From: Methanofastidiosum sp. | Lineage (GTDB): Archaea > Methanobacteriota_B > Thermococci > Methanofastidiosales > Methanofastidiosaceae | Direction of reading: 5' to 3' | NCBI GenBank assembly: GCA_020854815.1 | Contig: JAHKLW010000004.1 | Coordinates: 1 to 51,864 of the forward strand | Length of the DNA: 51,864 nt | Shown: positions 8,817 through 18,191 of the stretch, piece after piece | Position numbering within the stretch: the stretch's first letter is position 1 | How the letters are laid out: every line of letters begins with the position of its first letter | The notes under the pieces: generated by a model | Database searches by the model: none | Told to the model about the DNA's origin: nothing | What the model saw: the letters and a program-made list of their open reading frames with translations, nothing else | Translations under genes and position numbers: made by a program

Positions 8817-10232
8817 ATGAAAAATATTCTAATTGGTGGAAAATGGATTGATACGAATAATTACATAGAAGTGATAAATCCCTATACTGGAAAAGCCATA
8901 GATAATGTATCTAAGGCGTCTTCAGAGCACCTAAAGGAAGCTGTTGAATCTGCAGTTAGAGGAAGTAAAGTGATGAAAGATTTAAGCCGCCACAGAAGAT
9001 ACGAAATACTGACAAAAACTGCTGAGTTGATGTTGAAAAGAAAAGATGAAATTTCTAGGACAATGGCTTTAGAAAGTGGAAAACCTCTTTCATACTCAAA
9101 AGGAGAGGTATCAAGAGCACATGAGACAATTATATTGTCTGCTGAAGAAGCAAAGAGGCTCGGCGGAGAAGTCATACCTTTTGATGCTGCGCCTACAAGT
9201 TCCGATAAATATTGTTTTTACATAAGAGTTCCAGTGGGTATTGTATTGTCCATTACTCCCTTTAACTTTCCTCTAAACCTTGTGTGCCATAAAATAGGGC
9301 CTGCAATAGCCGCTGGGAATAGTGTGATACATAAACCTGCATCAAAAACTCCTTTGACTTCATTACTTTTAGGGGAGATCCTGTTAGAAGCCGGATTGCC
9401 AAAAGATGCGCTTAATATTGTTGTATGTTCTGCAGAAGATGCTGAAAACTATCTAGTCAAAAATTCTCTGATTAGAAAAATTTCATTTACAGGAAGTAAA
9501 TTAATAGGAGAAAGAATAGCAAGTAATGCAGGACTAAAGAAACTTTCGATGGAACTAGGTTCCAACTCTGGAGTGATTATTGATGAAAAAACGGATATCG
9601 ACAAAGCTGTGTCTGCTGTTAAGGTAGGTGCGTTTGGTTACTCTGGTCAAGTTTGTATTCATTGCCAAAGAGCTTATGTTCATGAAAGTGTTTACGAAGA
9701 ATTTAAGAAAAAAATTGTTGATGTGGCGAATAATCTTATCATAGGAGATCCCCTAGAAAATGGAACAGATATTGGGCCAATGATTGATGAAAGAGAAATA
9801 GTCCGAGTCAAATCATGGTTGGATGAAGCAGCTTCCCAAGGCGCCAAAATTCTTTGCGGTGGTGAAAGAGAAGGATTTATTTTAAAACCAACTGTAATAG
9901 AAAATGTAGCTGAAGACATGAAGATAGTTAAGGACGAAACATTTGGCCCAACTCTTGCCATCATACCTTTTAGCGATTTCAAAGATGCTGTGAGTAAATT
10001 AAATAACTCGATATATGGATTACAGGCAGGCGTTTTCACAGAGAATGTCAGAAATGCATATTATGCCATTGATAATTTAGACGTTGGCGGGGTCATGATA
10101 AACGATGTTCCAACTTTTAGAATAGACTTAATGCCTTACGGCGGATTGAAGGGCTCGGGGTATGGTAGAGAAGGACCTAGATACGCTGTAGAAGAGATGA
10201 CTGAAATTAAGTGCGTAAGATTTCACCTTTAG
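8817..10232 (+). CDS. NAD(P)-dependent aldehyde dehydrogenase (lactaldehyde dehydrogenase-like)
   Basis: Oxidises an aldehyde to the acid. All core features of the superfamily are present: ITPFNFPLNL, the NAD-binding SFTGSKLIGERIA, general base Glu246 in MELGSNSG and nucleophile Cys280 in YSGQVCIHCQR. The 471-residue length is normal. It resembles the archaeal lactaldehyde/glyceraldehyde dehydrogenase group (CofA-like, supplying lactate for coenzyme F420), but substrate cannot be set from sequence. An upstream in-frame TTG at 8808 exists; ATG at 8817 fits the TATA spacing and homologues. The gene stands alone behind a region rich in inverted repeats, convergent with citrate synthase. Confidence 0.88.
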   Translation: MKNILIGGKWIDTNNYIEVINPYTGKAIDNVSKASSEHLKEAVESAVRGSKVMKDLSRHRRYEILTKTAELMLKRKDEISRTMALESGKPLSYSKGEVSRAHETIILSAEEAKRLGGEVIPFDAAPTSSDKYCFYIRVPVGIVLSITPFNFPLNLVCHKIGPAIAAGNSVIHKPASKTPLTSLLLGEILLEAGLPKDALNIVVCSAEDAENYLVKNSLIRKISFTGSKLIGERIASNAGLKKLSMELGSNSGVIIDEKTDIDKAVSAVKVGAFGYSGQVCIHCQRAYVHESVYEEFKKKIVDVANNLIIGDPLENGTDIGPMIDEREIVRVKSWLDEAASQGAKILCGGEREGFILKPTVIENVAEDMKIVKDETFGPTLAIIPFSDFKDAVSKLNNSIYGLQAGVFTENVRNAYYAIDNLDVGGVMINDVPTFRIDLMPYGGLKGSGYGREGPRYAVEEMTEIKCVRFHL

Positions 10233-10259
10233 AAAAATGATAAACAAAAAATGAGGATT

Positions 10260-11594
10260 TTATATCCTCTTACCTATTTCAGTATAAGGAATAAAATCAC
10301 CAACATGTGCATATGCAGGCCTAATTATTTTCTTACCTGAAATCAATTCTTCAATTCTATGGGCGCACCAACCAGGGATTCTGCCCATTGCAAATAGGGG
10401 AGTATAGAGCTCTTTAGGTATGTCAAGACAGTTGTATACAAATCCTGAATAGAAATCAACGTTTGCAGTTATTACTTTGTTAGATTTCTTTACTTCATAG
10501 AATGCTTCAGGCCCAACCTGTTCTATAAGCTCGTACAGCTTAAATTCATCCATCTTTCTCTTATCCTTTGCAAGTTCCCTTGCCTTCTTCTTTAGGATAA
10601 CTGTTCTTGGATCTGATTTAGTATAAATTGCATGCCCTAGTCCATAAATGACACCCGTTTCATCAAAAGCTTTTCTTTCAAGGATTTTTTTTAAGTAATC
10701 TTTTACTTCTTCTTCGTCTTCCCAATCTCTAACATTATCCTTGATATTTTTCATCATTGCCATGACACTTTTATTTGCACCGCCATGCAGTGGCCCTTTT
10801 AGAGAGCCTATGCCTGCAGATATTGCAGAATATGTATCTGTTCCAGATGAACTAACTACATGAACTGTAAATGATGAGTTATTTCCTCCGCCGTGTTCTG
10901 CATGTAAAATTAAAAGAATGTCAAGTGTATCGGCCTCAAGCTTTGTAAAATTGCCATCTTCTCTCAACATGTAAAGAAAGTTTTCTGCTGCGGAATATTC
11001 GGGGTTTTGATTCCTCAATATGAGGTCTCTACCCTTAAAATAATGTCTCCTGGCATGATAAGCGTATGCAACAATTGATGGAAACTTAGCTATTAATCCA
11101 ACACTTTGTCTAAGAACATTTTCTATGTTGATGTCATCTGCTTTTTTATCTAGGGCATAAAGAACTAAAACACTTCTTGCAAGCTTGTTCATTATATCGT
11201 TACTTGGGAAGTGGAGGATTACATCATTAGTAAAATTAACGGCTAAATCTCTGTTGCTCACCATTAATTCATTGAAATACTCTAATTCTTCCCATGTGGG
11301 CAATTTTCCGAAAAGCAGGAGAAAAATTATTTCTTCAAATCCATGTCTATTCTCTTTTGAGATAGCTTCTACTATGTCCTCAATTTTTATCCCCCTATAT
11401 GCAAGCCTACCTTCGAGTGGGGTGAAAACTCCGTGTTTTTTTTCGTAACCTGTTACGTCCGATATTTTAGTCAAACCAACTAATACTCCACTCCCATCTT
11501 CATTTCTTAATCCCCTTTTAACATCAAATTTAGGATATAGTTCAGGATTAATTTGGTTGTTTACTTTGGCATAATCCACTAGTTTCTCAAACAT
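10260..11594 (-). CDS. gltA: Citrate synthase (citrate/2-methylcitrate synthase type)
   Basis: Condenses oxaloacetate with acetyl-CoA (or propionyl-CoA) to citrate (or methylcitrate), probably for glutamate synthesis in a methanogen. The catalytic triad is intact: His270 in GPLHGGAN, His321 in GLGHAIYTKSDPR and Asp380 in VDFYSGFVY. The 444-residue form has an N-terminal extension and is closer to the long type found in clostridia than to the short archaeal type of about 380 residues, which hints at lateral origin. AAGGTG precedes the ATG at 11594. The nearby methylmalonyl-CoA genes at 18-20 kb make propionyl-CoA metabolism possible, but do not prove methylcitrate activity. Confidence 0.9.
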   Translation of the reverse strand: MFEKLVDYAKVNNQINPELYPKFDVKRGLRNEDGSGVLVGLTKISDVTGYEKKHGVFTPLEGRLAYRGIKIEDIVEAISKENRHGFEEIIFLLLFGKLPTWEELEYFNELMVSNRDLAVNFTNDVILHFPSNDIMNKLARSVLVLYALDKKADDINIENVLRQSVGLIAKFPSIVAYAYHARRHYFKGRDLILRNQNPEYSAAENFLYMLREDGNFTKLEADTLDILLILHAEHGGGNNSSFTVHVVSSSGTDTYSAISAGIGSLKGPLHGGANKSVMAMMKNIKDNVRDWEDEEEVKDYLKKILERKAFDETGVIYGLGHAIYTKSDPRTVILKKKARELAKDKRKMDEFKLYELIEQVGPEAFYEVKKSNKVITANVDFYSGFVYNCLDIPKELYTPLFAMGRIPGWCAHRIEELISGKKIIRPAYAHVGDFIPYTEIGKRI

Positions 11595-11755
11595 ATAAAC
11601 ACCTTTATAATAAAAATCTTGACATATGTCTTATTATCAATTAATTTTTTATTCTAATGTTTTATATTTAAGAGTTTCGGTGAAACTTTAGTTAAAAAAG
11701 ATATTGAAAAAAAGCTAGAGTATTCTCTATGACAAAATAAAGTTAAAGAATTAAA

Positions 11756-11833
11756 TGGTGGGGTCGCTGAGATTTGAACTCAGGTCCCAAGCTCCCAAAG
11801 CTCGAAGGATAGGCCAAGCTACCCCACGACCCC
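11756..11833 (-). tRNA. tRNA-Pro (anticodon TGG), CCA encoded
   Basis: The minus strand starts GGGGTCG and ends CGACCCC plus discriminator A and encoded CCA (11756-11758). The anticodon stem CGAGC/GCTTG closes the loop TTTGGGA, with anticodon TGG at 11795-11797. The T arm contains GTTCAAATC. No intron is present. It lies between citrate synthase and phoU on the same strand. CTTATAAG at 11859-11866 could be its TATA box. Confidence 0.95.
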
Positions 11834-11880
11834 AATAAGTCCATGTTTAAAAATATCACTTATAAGATTTTCGTTTAATA

Positions 11881-12531
11881 TTATTTGATTATGATTCTTT
11901 CACCATTAACCATATAGTGTATTTTTTCTGAAATCTTACAAACATGATCTCCGCATCTCTCAAGATACCTTGCTATCAGCATGTAATGAGTATAATAACT
12001 TATGCTTTTAGGATTTTCAATCATGTAAGATATGCATTCGCGCAGTATTGTATGAAAAAGATCGTCGATTGTATCGTCTCTTTTCCACATGTCGTCAATG
12101 ATGGTCAAATCCTCATTTTGATATGCTTTGATAACATCATCCAGCATGCCCAAAACAATGTCCCCCATGACGATCACGCTTTTTAGTCTAGGGAACTCTT
12201 TGTTAAAGGATATCTCTCTTATATCCTTTGATATATCCTTAGAGTATATCCCAATCCTTGTTAGATAAGTGTTCATTTTCAAGGTAGCTATTATAGCCCT
12301 CAAATCTCTGGCGACTGGTTGATACAAGACTATTAATCTTTGTGCATCATCTTCAATTTTATAATCATATTCTCTAATATCTCTTCTTTGGCTGATTACT
12401 TTTTCTGCAATAGTAATATCTGAATGTTTAAGGGCATCAAGGGATTCTTTTAACATCTCTTTAGAGAGGGTTGACATTTCAACTACATCTGATTTAAGTT
12501 GCCTTAATTCTTCAACAAATTTTTCTCTCAT
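11881..12531 (-). CDS. phoU: PhoU phosphate uptake regulator
   Basis: 216 residues, an all-helical protein with two PhoU repeats. The typical segments are ISQRRDIREYDYKIEDDAQRL in the first repeat and MLIARYLERCGDHVCKI, with the conserved metal-binding E...R..D, in the second. It links Pst transporter activity to phosphate signalling and limits uptake. It is the last gene of the minus-strand pst operon, starting 9 bp after pstB. A second PhoU-domain protein, fused to an AbrB-like DNA-binding domain, is encoded divergently at 16440. Confidence 0.93.
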   Translation of the reverse strand: MREKFVEELRQLKSDVVEMSTLSKEMLKESLDALKHSDITIAEKVISQRRDIREYDYKIEDDAQRLIVLYQPVARDLRAIIATLKMNTYLTRIGIYSKDISKDIREISFNKEFPRLKSVIVMGDIVLGMLDDVIKAYQNEDLTIIDDMWKRDDTIDDLFHTILRECISYMIENPKSISYYTHYMLIARYLERCGDHVCKISEKIHYMVNGERIIIK

Positions 12532-12540
12532 TTTTCCAAC

Positions 12541-13317
12541 CTATCCAAATCTTCCCATTATATATTTTTCAGTTAATTCATGTTTAGGATTTTCAAATAT
12601 CTGCTGAGTATCCCCAAATTCTATAAGTTCACCTAAATACATAAATCCTGTATAATCACTTATTCTTGCAGCCTGCTGCATGTTATGTGTAACAATCACG
12701 ACGGTATAATCCGTCTTTAATTCATCTATTAAGTCCTCTATCTTTGTCGTTGCTATTGGGTCAAGTGCAGAGCATGGCTCGTCCATTAAAATAATATCTG
12801 GTTGAATAGCTAAAGCCCTCGCAATGCAAAGTCTCTGTTGTTGGCCGCCTGATAATCCCATTGCAGACTCCTCTAATCTATCAGAAACTTCATCCCATAT
12901 TGCAGCATCCTTCAAACTTTTTTCTACAATGGCGTTGAGATCATTCTTATTTTTAATGCCATGTATTCTAGGTCCGTATGCAATATTATCATATATTGAG
13001 CGCGGGAATGGATTTGGTTTCTGGAAAACCATGCCAATCTTACTCCTCAATGCAACAGGGTCAACTTTAGGATCAAGGATATTAATTCCTTTCCAAATTA
13101 TTTTACCATTCATTCTACAGCCTAAAATTTCTTCATTCATACGGTTAAGAGCTCTAAGTAATGTGCTTTTCCCACACCCGCTTGGACCGATGAAGGCTGT
13201 TACTTTATTTTTTGGGATGTTTAAGGAAACTTTGTTGACTGCAAGTTTATCGGAATAATAAACATCCAAATTGGAAATAACTAATGATCCATCTTTCTTT
13301 TTTTCTTTATTTTCCAT
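12541..13317 (-). CDS. pstB: Phosphate ABC transporter ATP-binding protein PstB
   Basis: Energises phosphate import. Walker [10 protein letters not shown] is at 44-52. The Q-loop [14 protein letters not shown] is the PstB-specific form, the ABC signature LSGGQQQRL is near 155, the Walker B is IILMDEP, and the H-loop is VTHNM. The 258-residue length is standard. It lies between the fused permease gene and phoU, with short spacings (29 and 9 bp) that indicate one operon. Confidence 0.96.
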   Translation of the reverse strand: MENKEKKKDGSLVISNLDVYYSDKLAVNKVSLNIPKNKVTAFIGPSGCGKSTLLRALNRMNEEILGCRMNGKIIWKGINILDPKVDPVALRSKIGMVFQKPNPFPRSIYDNIAYGPRIHGIKNKNDLNAIVEKSLKDAAIWDEVSDRLEESAMGLSGGQQQRLCIARALAIQPDIILMDEPCSALDPIATTKIEDLIDELKTDYTVVIVTHNMQQAARISDYTGFMYLGELIEFGDTQQIFENPKHELTEKYIMGRFG

Positions 13318-13346
13318 CCATTATCACCATAGAAGTTAATATAATA

Positions 13347-15239
13347 TCACCAATCTCTATTAGATTGTGAACGTTGACGTATTATTATTGCTATAAGATT
13401 CATTGCGAATAAAATCACTAACAATACAATAATTGTGCTTGCTGCAAGATTTTGAAATTCTACTTTAGGGTGTCTAGTCCAGAAGAATATTGTGACGGGT
13501 AATGCTAAAAATCCATCAAATATGCTTCCTGGAGGAACTTTAGCAAAAACTGAAGCTATGAACAGAATAGGTGCTGTTTCACCTATCGCCCTAGAAAGGG
13601 CAAGTATTGATCCAGTTAAGGTTCCTGGCAATGCATAAGGAACTACGTGGTGCCTAACGGTCTGCCATTTTGTAGCCCCAAGTCCTCTAGCAGCCTCTCT
13701 AAAAGATTGAGGGATTGCTTTAAGAGATTCCTCCGTAGTAACTATAATAACTGGCATAATCATCAAGGATAAAGTTAAACTACCGGCTAAAACACTGGTT
13801 CCAAATCCAAAAAGACGAACAAATACCGTTAATCCAACTAGCCCAAAAACTATTGAAGGTACTCCTGCCAAATTTTGGATTAGTCTTCTTAAGATACGGG
13901 TATATGAATTATCTTTTGCAAATTCAGTCAAGTATACTGCAGCTCCAACACTTACTGGTAGGGAAAAAATCATAGCTAGTCCAACAAGATAAATTGATCC
14001 TAAAATTACAGGGTATATCCCTGCTATAGAAGGATTAGCACTAGGGTATGAAGTTAAAAAACTTAGATTAATTTTGGGCAATCCTTGTTCTAAAATAGAA
14101 ACCATTAATACCCCTAAGAAAACTGTTGCAAAGATTAAACACGACCCCACAGAAAGAATTCCCAATTTGGCAATTTTATGTCTAAAGTCTAAAGTATCTT
14201 CTGATTGAATTTTTTTAATTTCTAAATTATTGTTTCTTGAAGTAGTAATTTTAACTTTTGTTTTATTTTTTATTGGCATTATTAATTTATTTTTTTTATT
14301 TGAAGTTATTTTTCCTGCATTCTGAATCCTTAAGACAACACGTCCTGCAATAAAATTAATTATGTATGTAATTGCAAATAAAACAAGGCCAACGGCAAAT
14401 GCAGCACTAACAGCTAATCCAGGAGGTATATCACCAGTTGCTACTTGGGCTATGTAAGCAGTCATAGTTTGAACTTGACTTAAGGGATTGAAGGTAAGTC
14501 TTGCGACATTACCTGCGGCTAGTGCCACAACCATTGTTTCTCCAAGAGCTCTTGCCAAGCCAAGTAGTATCGAAGCAATAATACCGCTTGAAGCTGCAGG
14601 CATTACTACTTTAATTGCTGTTTCCCATTTTGTAGCGCCCATTGCAAGGCTTGCTTCTTTCAATTCTCTCGGAACAGCTCTCAATGAGTCATCTGAGACG
14701 CTAACAATTATTGGAAGAATCATTACAGCCATTACAATAATAGCACTTGCAGCATTAAAATAACTGGCACCAAAATATTCTCTTAATATAGGGCTTATTA
14801 CAATAAGGGCAAAAAATCCATAAACTATAGAAGGTATACCGGCCAAAAGTTCAATAATAGGCTTAGCTATGGAACTTGCTTTTTTATTTGCAAATTGAGT
14901 AAGGTATAATGCAGCCCCTAATCCGAGAGGCGTTGCAATTAAAATTGAGCCCCCGGCGATTAAAACTGTACCCGACAATAAAGGTAAAATACCAAAACTT
15001 GGATCTGTTCCATTTGGAGTCCATTTTGTTCCAATAAAAAATTGAATAATACTTACTTTAGGGCTCAAAAAAAAGTCAATAGAGCCATTTATCAACGTAT
15101 ACAAGATAGCTAGACTAACGACTATTGCGAGACTTGCTGCAATAAACATCAGCTTAACTATCAAAGATTCTTTTAGATCCACCTTTTTGTGAAATGGATT
15201 ATTTCCATTGAAGTATGCTCTATTGACTTTACCTAACAT
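13347..15239 (-). CDS. pstCA: Fused phosphate ABC transporter permease PstC-PstA
   Basis: One uninterrupted frame encodes both permeases. The N-terminal part (to about residue 310) is PstC-like: TKWTPNGTDPSFGILPLLSG, then the EAA-like loop ELKEASLAMGATKWETAIKV. A basic linker of about 50 residues (rich in Lys and Asn) joins it to a PstA-like part with its own loop SFREAARGLGATKWQTVRHH. Each half has about six membrane helices. They are normally two separate proteins of about 300 residues. The start is set at ATG 15239, behind GAGTGG; an in-frame GTG lies at 15248. It follows pstS by 11 bp. Confidence 0.92.
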   Translation of the reverse strand: MLGKVNRAYFNGNNPFHKKVDLKESLIVKLMFIAASLAIVVSLAILYTLINGSIDFFLSPKVSIIQFFIGTKWTPNGTDPSFGILPLLSGTVLIAGGSILIATPLGLGAALYLTQFANKKASSIAKPIIELLAGIPSIVYGFFALIVISPILREYFGASYFNAASAIIVMAVMILPIIVSVSDDSLRAVPRELKEASLAMGATKWETAIKVVMPAASSGIIASILLGLARALGETMVVALAAGNVARLTFNPLSQVQTMTAYIAQVATGDIPPGLAVSAAFAVGLVLFAITYIINFIAGRVVLRIQNAGKITSNKKNKLIMPIKNKTKVKITTSRNNNLEIKKIQSEDTLDFRHKIAKLGILSVGSCLIFATVFLGVLMVSILEQGLPKINLSFLTSYPSANPSIAGIYPVILGSIYLVGLAMIFSLPVSVGAAVYLTEFAKDNSYTRILRRLIQNLAGVPSIVFGLVGLTVFVRLFGFGTSVLAGSLTLSLMIMPVIIVTTEESLKAIPQSFREAARGLGATKWQTVRHHVVPYALPGTLTGSILALSRAIGETAPILFIASVFAKVPPGSIFDGFLALPVTIFFWTRHPKVEFQNLAASTIIVLLVILFAMNLIAIIIRQRSQSNRDW

Positions 15240-15250
15240 GTAGGCCACTC

Positions 15251-16279
15251 TTAATTAAGTTTTGAAAGTTGTGCCGGCATTATTGTTGGGTCAACTAAGG
15301 ATACTTTTACATATCCAACTTGCGGTACTATTGTTTGTCCTTCTTCACTTAAGATGTATTTTAGATATGCATTTATAGCTTTTCCCTTTTCAGAGTTAGT
15401 GTTTGGGATGCCGTTTGTGTATATATGAAGGGGTCTTGCCATTGGATAATCTGCTACGTTTTCAATTGATGCTTCAACAAATGTATCTCCGGATATTTTT
15501 GCAATTTTAACAACTTGTAACTGCCCAGGATTTTCAATGATATATGCATATCCAAAGTATCCTATTGAATACTTGTTTGTTTTTATTGCGTCTAAAATTA
15601 CATTGTCATCTGCACTTGGATTGTATACTCCATCGCCTGCTTCAAGTCTTGTCTTTGCAACTTGAGTTGCTTTTCCCCAGTCTTTAATTATGCTCTCAAA
15701 GAAGTAATCGTATGTTCCGCTGGCTTCATCCGGTGCATATATTGTTATTTTTTCGTGTGGCGCTCCCTTTTCTTTTAATCCGGGAACTTCATCCCAGTAG
15801 ACTGCAGGACTATCGTCTGTAAAAATCTTGTATAATTGGTCATATGTAAGTTCATTTGCCCATGTATTTTCTTTGTTAACTACTACAGCTAACACGTCAT
15901 AAGCTACAATCCATTTTGTTGGGAGAACTCCATTACAAGCAGCTGATGCAGTACCATCTGAAGAAACTAATGTTTCATCACAACCTACGTTCTTATAGTC
16001 AGAACTTTTCATTAACCTGCTTGCATCTCCTAAATCTGCCTCTCCTTTAAGAAGAGCATTTAATCCGTGGCTTGATCCTCCACCCGAAACAGATATCAGT
16101 GCACCTTCGAATTGTTCTGCCCAAGCTATTGCCAAAGGCAAAACTGTGCTTGATCCTGTCTGGTTAAGTTTTACTGTTGATGACTGTGTTGATGTATTTT
16201 GAGTACAGCCGGAAAAGACCATACCGAAAACAATAACGGCCATCAATAATCCAAATACTCCTATCCTTCTTTTATCCAT
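15251..16279 (-). CDS. pstS: Phosphate-binding lipoprotein PstS
   Basis: Extracellular substrate-binding protein of the Pst system. A signal peptide ends in the lipobox FSGC (Cys25), and a Ser/Thr-rich stretch follows. Phosphate-binding loops are visible: NQTGSSTVLPLA, SGGGSSHGLNALLKGEADLG and APDEASGTYDYF. 342 residues. GGTGATTAACC supplies a good ribosome site before ATG 16279. It is the first gene of the pst operon, with a probable TATA element (TATTATAAAAG on the minus strand) about 35-45 bp upstream. Confidence 0.95.
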   Translation of the reverse strand: MDKRRIGVFGLLMAVIVFGMVFSGCTQNTSTQSSTVKLNQTGSSTVLPLAIAWAEQFEGALISVSGGGSSHGLNALLKGEADLGDASRLMKSSDYKNVGCDETLVSSDGTASAACNGVLPTKWIVAYDVLAVVVNKENTWANELTYDQLYKIFTDDSPAVYWDEVPGLKEKGAPHEKITIYAPDEASGTYDYFFESIIKDWGKATQVAKTRLEAGDGVYNPSADDNVILDAIKTNKYSIGYFGYAYIIENPGQLQVVKIAKISGDTFVEASIENVADYPMARPLHIYTNGIPNTNSEKGKAINAYLKYILSEEGQTIVPQVGYVKVSLVDPTIMPAQLSKLN

Positions 16280-16324
16280 GGTTAATCACCGAATTAATTA
16301 AATTTTGATCTTTTATAATACTTG

Positions 16325-16435
16325 TCGACTTAGAGTATATAAGTATACATACCAAACTGTTTTCTCTATATATCTATATATTATCAAAAAACTATGCAGT
16401 AATATTTATAAACTCAATAGAAATCAATAAGTCGA
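16325..16435. promoter_or_regulatory. Divergent promoter/operator region between pstS and the AbrB-PhoU regulator
   Basis: The octamer TCGACTTA (16325-16332) reappears in opposite orientation as TAAGTCGA (16428-16435). The first lies just upstream of the pstS TATA region, and the second lies next to the regulator start at 16440, near its predicted transcription start. A 14-bp inverted repeat, GTATATAAGTATAC, lies at 16335-16348. The TATA box of the regulator is likely ATATTTATAAAC (about 16402-16413). This layout suits autoregulation plus control of pst. Confidence 0.45.
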
Positions 16436-16439
16436 TTAA

Positions 16440-17438
16440 ATGGAAATAAGAAAGGTTCAGATTACTGGTGGTTCTTCTTATGTTATTACCTTGCCTAAAG
16501 AGTGGATTAAATCATTAAACATAAAGAAGAATGATTCATTAGGCCTCATAGTTCAAAAGGATGGAACTCTGCTTGTAACAACGGATAAAGTAACTGAAAA
16601 AAAAAGAAAACAAAAGGAGTTTATTGTTGATTCTGATACTGATAAAACATTTCTATTTAGACTTCTTGTGGGTGCTTATGTTATGGGATACTCCGATATT
16701 GCAATAAGGTCAAATGAAATAATGCCTCCTCAGATTAGAGAATCTATCCGAATGTTCACGCAAATTGCAATAGGCCCTGAGATTGTTGATGAAGAGTCTA
16801 ATCTTTTCATTATAAAAGATCTATTAAGCCCAATGGAAATGCCTTTTGAAAAGACAGTCAAGAGGATGTATTCTCTTGTTGAAAGCATGTATAAGGACGC
16901 AATTAAATCTCTAAAAATTAACAACAAAGAATTAGCTGAAAATGTTGTTTCAAGGGATTTTGAAGTAGATAGGCTCTACTGGCTTGCCACGCATCAGTAT
17001 AATGTAATTCTCACCGACATGATGCTTTCAAAGAAAATGGGTTTGAGTCAAGAAGAAGCAAGCTATTACTTTTTGATTAGCAGGATTTTAGAAAGAATTG
17101 GTGATCACGCTGCTATCCTTGGAGAGAATGTTGTAAAAGCTATAGGTAAGCTCAATCCAGAAATTATTCAAGATATAGAATCTGCAAGTACTTTGGCCCT
17201 TGAAATCTTCTCAAACAGCTTTGAATCTCATTTCAGGAAGAATATCAAAAAGGCAAATGAAAATATTGAGTCTGTAGAGAAATTACTGGAAAAATGTGAA
17301 GATATAAATAACAAGGCATTGAACCTTGGCATTGAAGCATTCCCGGTCATTTATATTGTTGAAAGTATTAGAAGAACAGGCGAATACTCAGGAGACATCT
17401 CGGAACTTACAATTAATTACTTAATATTAAAAAATTAA
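16440..17438 (+). CDS. AbrB-PhoU domain protein, putative regulator of the pst operon
   Basis: 332 residues. An N-terminal SpoVT/AbrB-like swapped-hairpin domain (ITGGSSYVITLPKEWIKSL, residues 1-50) should bind DNA. A helical PhoU-like region follows from about 130 to the end, with two repeats (FEVDRLYWLATHQYN and ISRILERIGDHAAILGENV). This architecture is common in methanogens beside phosphate transporters. It is divergent from pstS with 160 bp between starts, so it is the natural candidate for phosphate-dependent control of pst. Evidence for that is context only. Confidence 0.88.
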   Translation: MEIRKVQITGGSSYVITLPKEWIKSLNIKKNDSLGLIVQKDGTLLVTTDKVTEKKRKQKEFIVDSDTDKTFLFRLLVGAYVMGYSDIAIRSNEIMPPQIRESIRMFTQIAIGPEIVDEESNLFIIKDLLSPMEMPFEKTVKRMYSLVESMYKDAIKSLKINNKELAENVVSRDFEVDRLYWLATHQYNVILTDMMLSKKMGLSQEEASYYFLISRILERIGDHAAILGENVVKAIGKLNPEIIQDIESASTLALEIFSNSFESHFRKNIKKANENIESVEKLLEKCEDINNKALNLGIEAFPVIYIVESIRRTGEYSGDISELTINYLILKN

Positions 17439-17442
17439 ATAT

Positions 17443-17907
17443 TTATTTTAATCTTTTAATAAACTCTTTTATTTTTTCATCACGATTTGACTTAAGATCT
17501 TTTCCCGTAATGGTAAATTTTGATAGTGGTGTAATTCCAATATAATCTTCCATATCTCCAAATGTTTTTACATCGCCGGAACTACCACATGTGCAAAAGA
17601 ATGCAACTTTCTTAAATTTGCCTTTGTTTTCATTGATATAGGTTCTTACTGCAGGCGCCATTAGCGCAGCCCATACTGGAGTCCCAATGGCAACTACATC
17701 ATATCTAGAGGGATCTTTTTTTGTTTCCCCTATAGTAGTTAATTTTTTAGAGTGTGCATCTCTTACTGATTTTAGCCACCCTATTATTCCTTTTCTGTTT
17801 TTAATATCTATTATTTCCTCTAGGTCGCATACCATTTTATCAGAAATCTCTTCCGCCAATTTTTTAGTATTCCCAGATCTAGAATAATAAACCACAAGAG
17901 TTTTCAT
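17443..17907 (-). CDS. Flavodoxin-domain protein
   Basis: 154 residues. The FMN phosphate-binding loop VVYYSRSGNTKKLAEEI is at the N-terminus. VAIGTPVWAALMAPAVRTYI and VAFFCTCGSSG are the second and third FMN-contacting regions of the flavodoxin-4 type. It likely acts as a small electron carrier or NAD(P)H-quinone/flavin partner. TTTATATATC, about 25 bp upstream on the minus strand, predicts a leaderless mRNA. It converges with the AbrB-PhoU gene (4 bp between stops). Confidence 0.85.
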   Translation of the reverse strand: MKTLVVYYSRSGNTKKLAEEISDKMVCDLEEIIDIKNRKGIIGWLKSVRDAHSKKLTTIGETKKDPSRYDVVAIGTPVWAALMAPAVRTYINENKGKFKKVAFFCTCGSSGDVKTFGDMEDYIGITPLSKFTITGKDLKSNRDEKIKEFIKRLK

Positions 17908-18020
17908 AATAACTTACTATATTTAAGATATATAAATCTTATTACAATTAAACGGTTACAGGGAATACCTATAAAGTAAATATTACAACTTAGAATATCG
18001 TAGATAAATTAGAGATAAGT

Positions 18021-18030
18021 CTTATATATC
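18021..18030 (+). promoter_or_regulatory. Strong TATA-like box in the 17.9-18.3 kb gap
   Basis: CTTATATATC lies in the 413-bp gap between the flavodoxin gene and the B12-binding subunit. A start about 26 bp downstream (near 18050) would transcribe the small ORF at 18087-18191 and could also read into the methylmalonyl-CoA genes. Confidence 0.4.
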
Positions 18031-18086
18031 CATGCTGATACTTATTTTCTGGACAAGTAAAAACACTGCCAGTCATTTTTAATGAA

Positions 18087-18191
18087 ATGGAGGAGATATA
18101 CATAATTGAACCACAAATTAACTTTCCCGTCGAGGACAGAGACGATGAGCAGCCTCTCTTCATTCCTGAAGAAGACTACGATGAAGACTAA
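18087..18191 (+). CDS. Candidate small acidic protein, function unknown
   Basis: ATG at 18087 opens a 34-residue frame ending in EEDYDED. The rest is acidic too (VEDRDDEQPLFIPEE). A TATA box lies 60 bp upstream. A strong GGAGG ribosome site lies just inside this ATG (18089-18093), so translation may instead start downstream in the same frame at a non-standard ATA/ATT (18102/18105). Alternatively it starts at TTG 18106 in a different frame, giving 30 residues. C-ending codons (GAC, TTC, AAC, TAC, CTC) are frequent in the acidic frame, as in highly expressed genes. No homologue is recognised. Confidence 0.35.
   Translation: MEEIYIIEPQINFPVEDRDDEQPLFIPEEDYDED

Noticed and set aside
18089-18108. 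Sequence resembling a phage T7-type ribosome site used in cloning vectors
   Set aside because: The match is short and explained by a natural GGAGG plus AT-rich spacer; flanking sequence is archaeal, so vector contamination is not supported.
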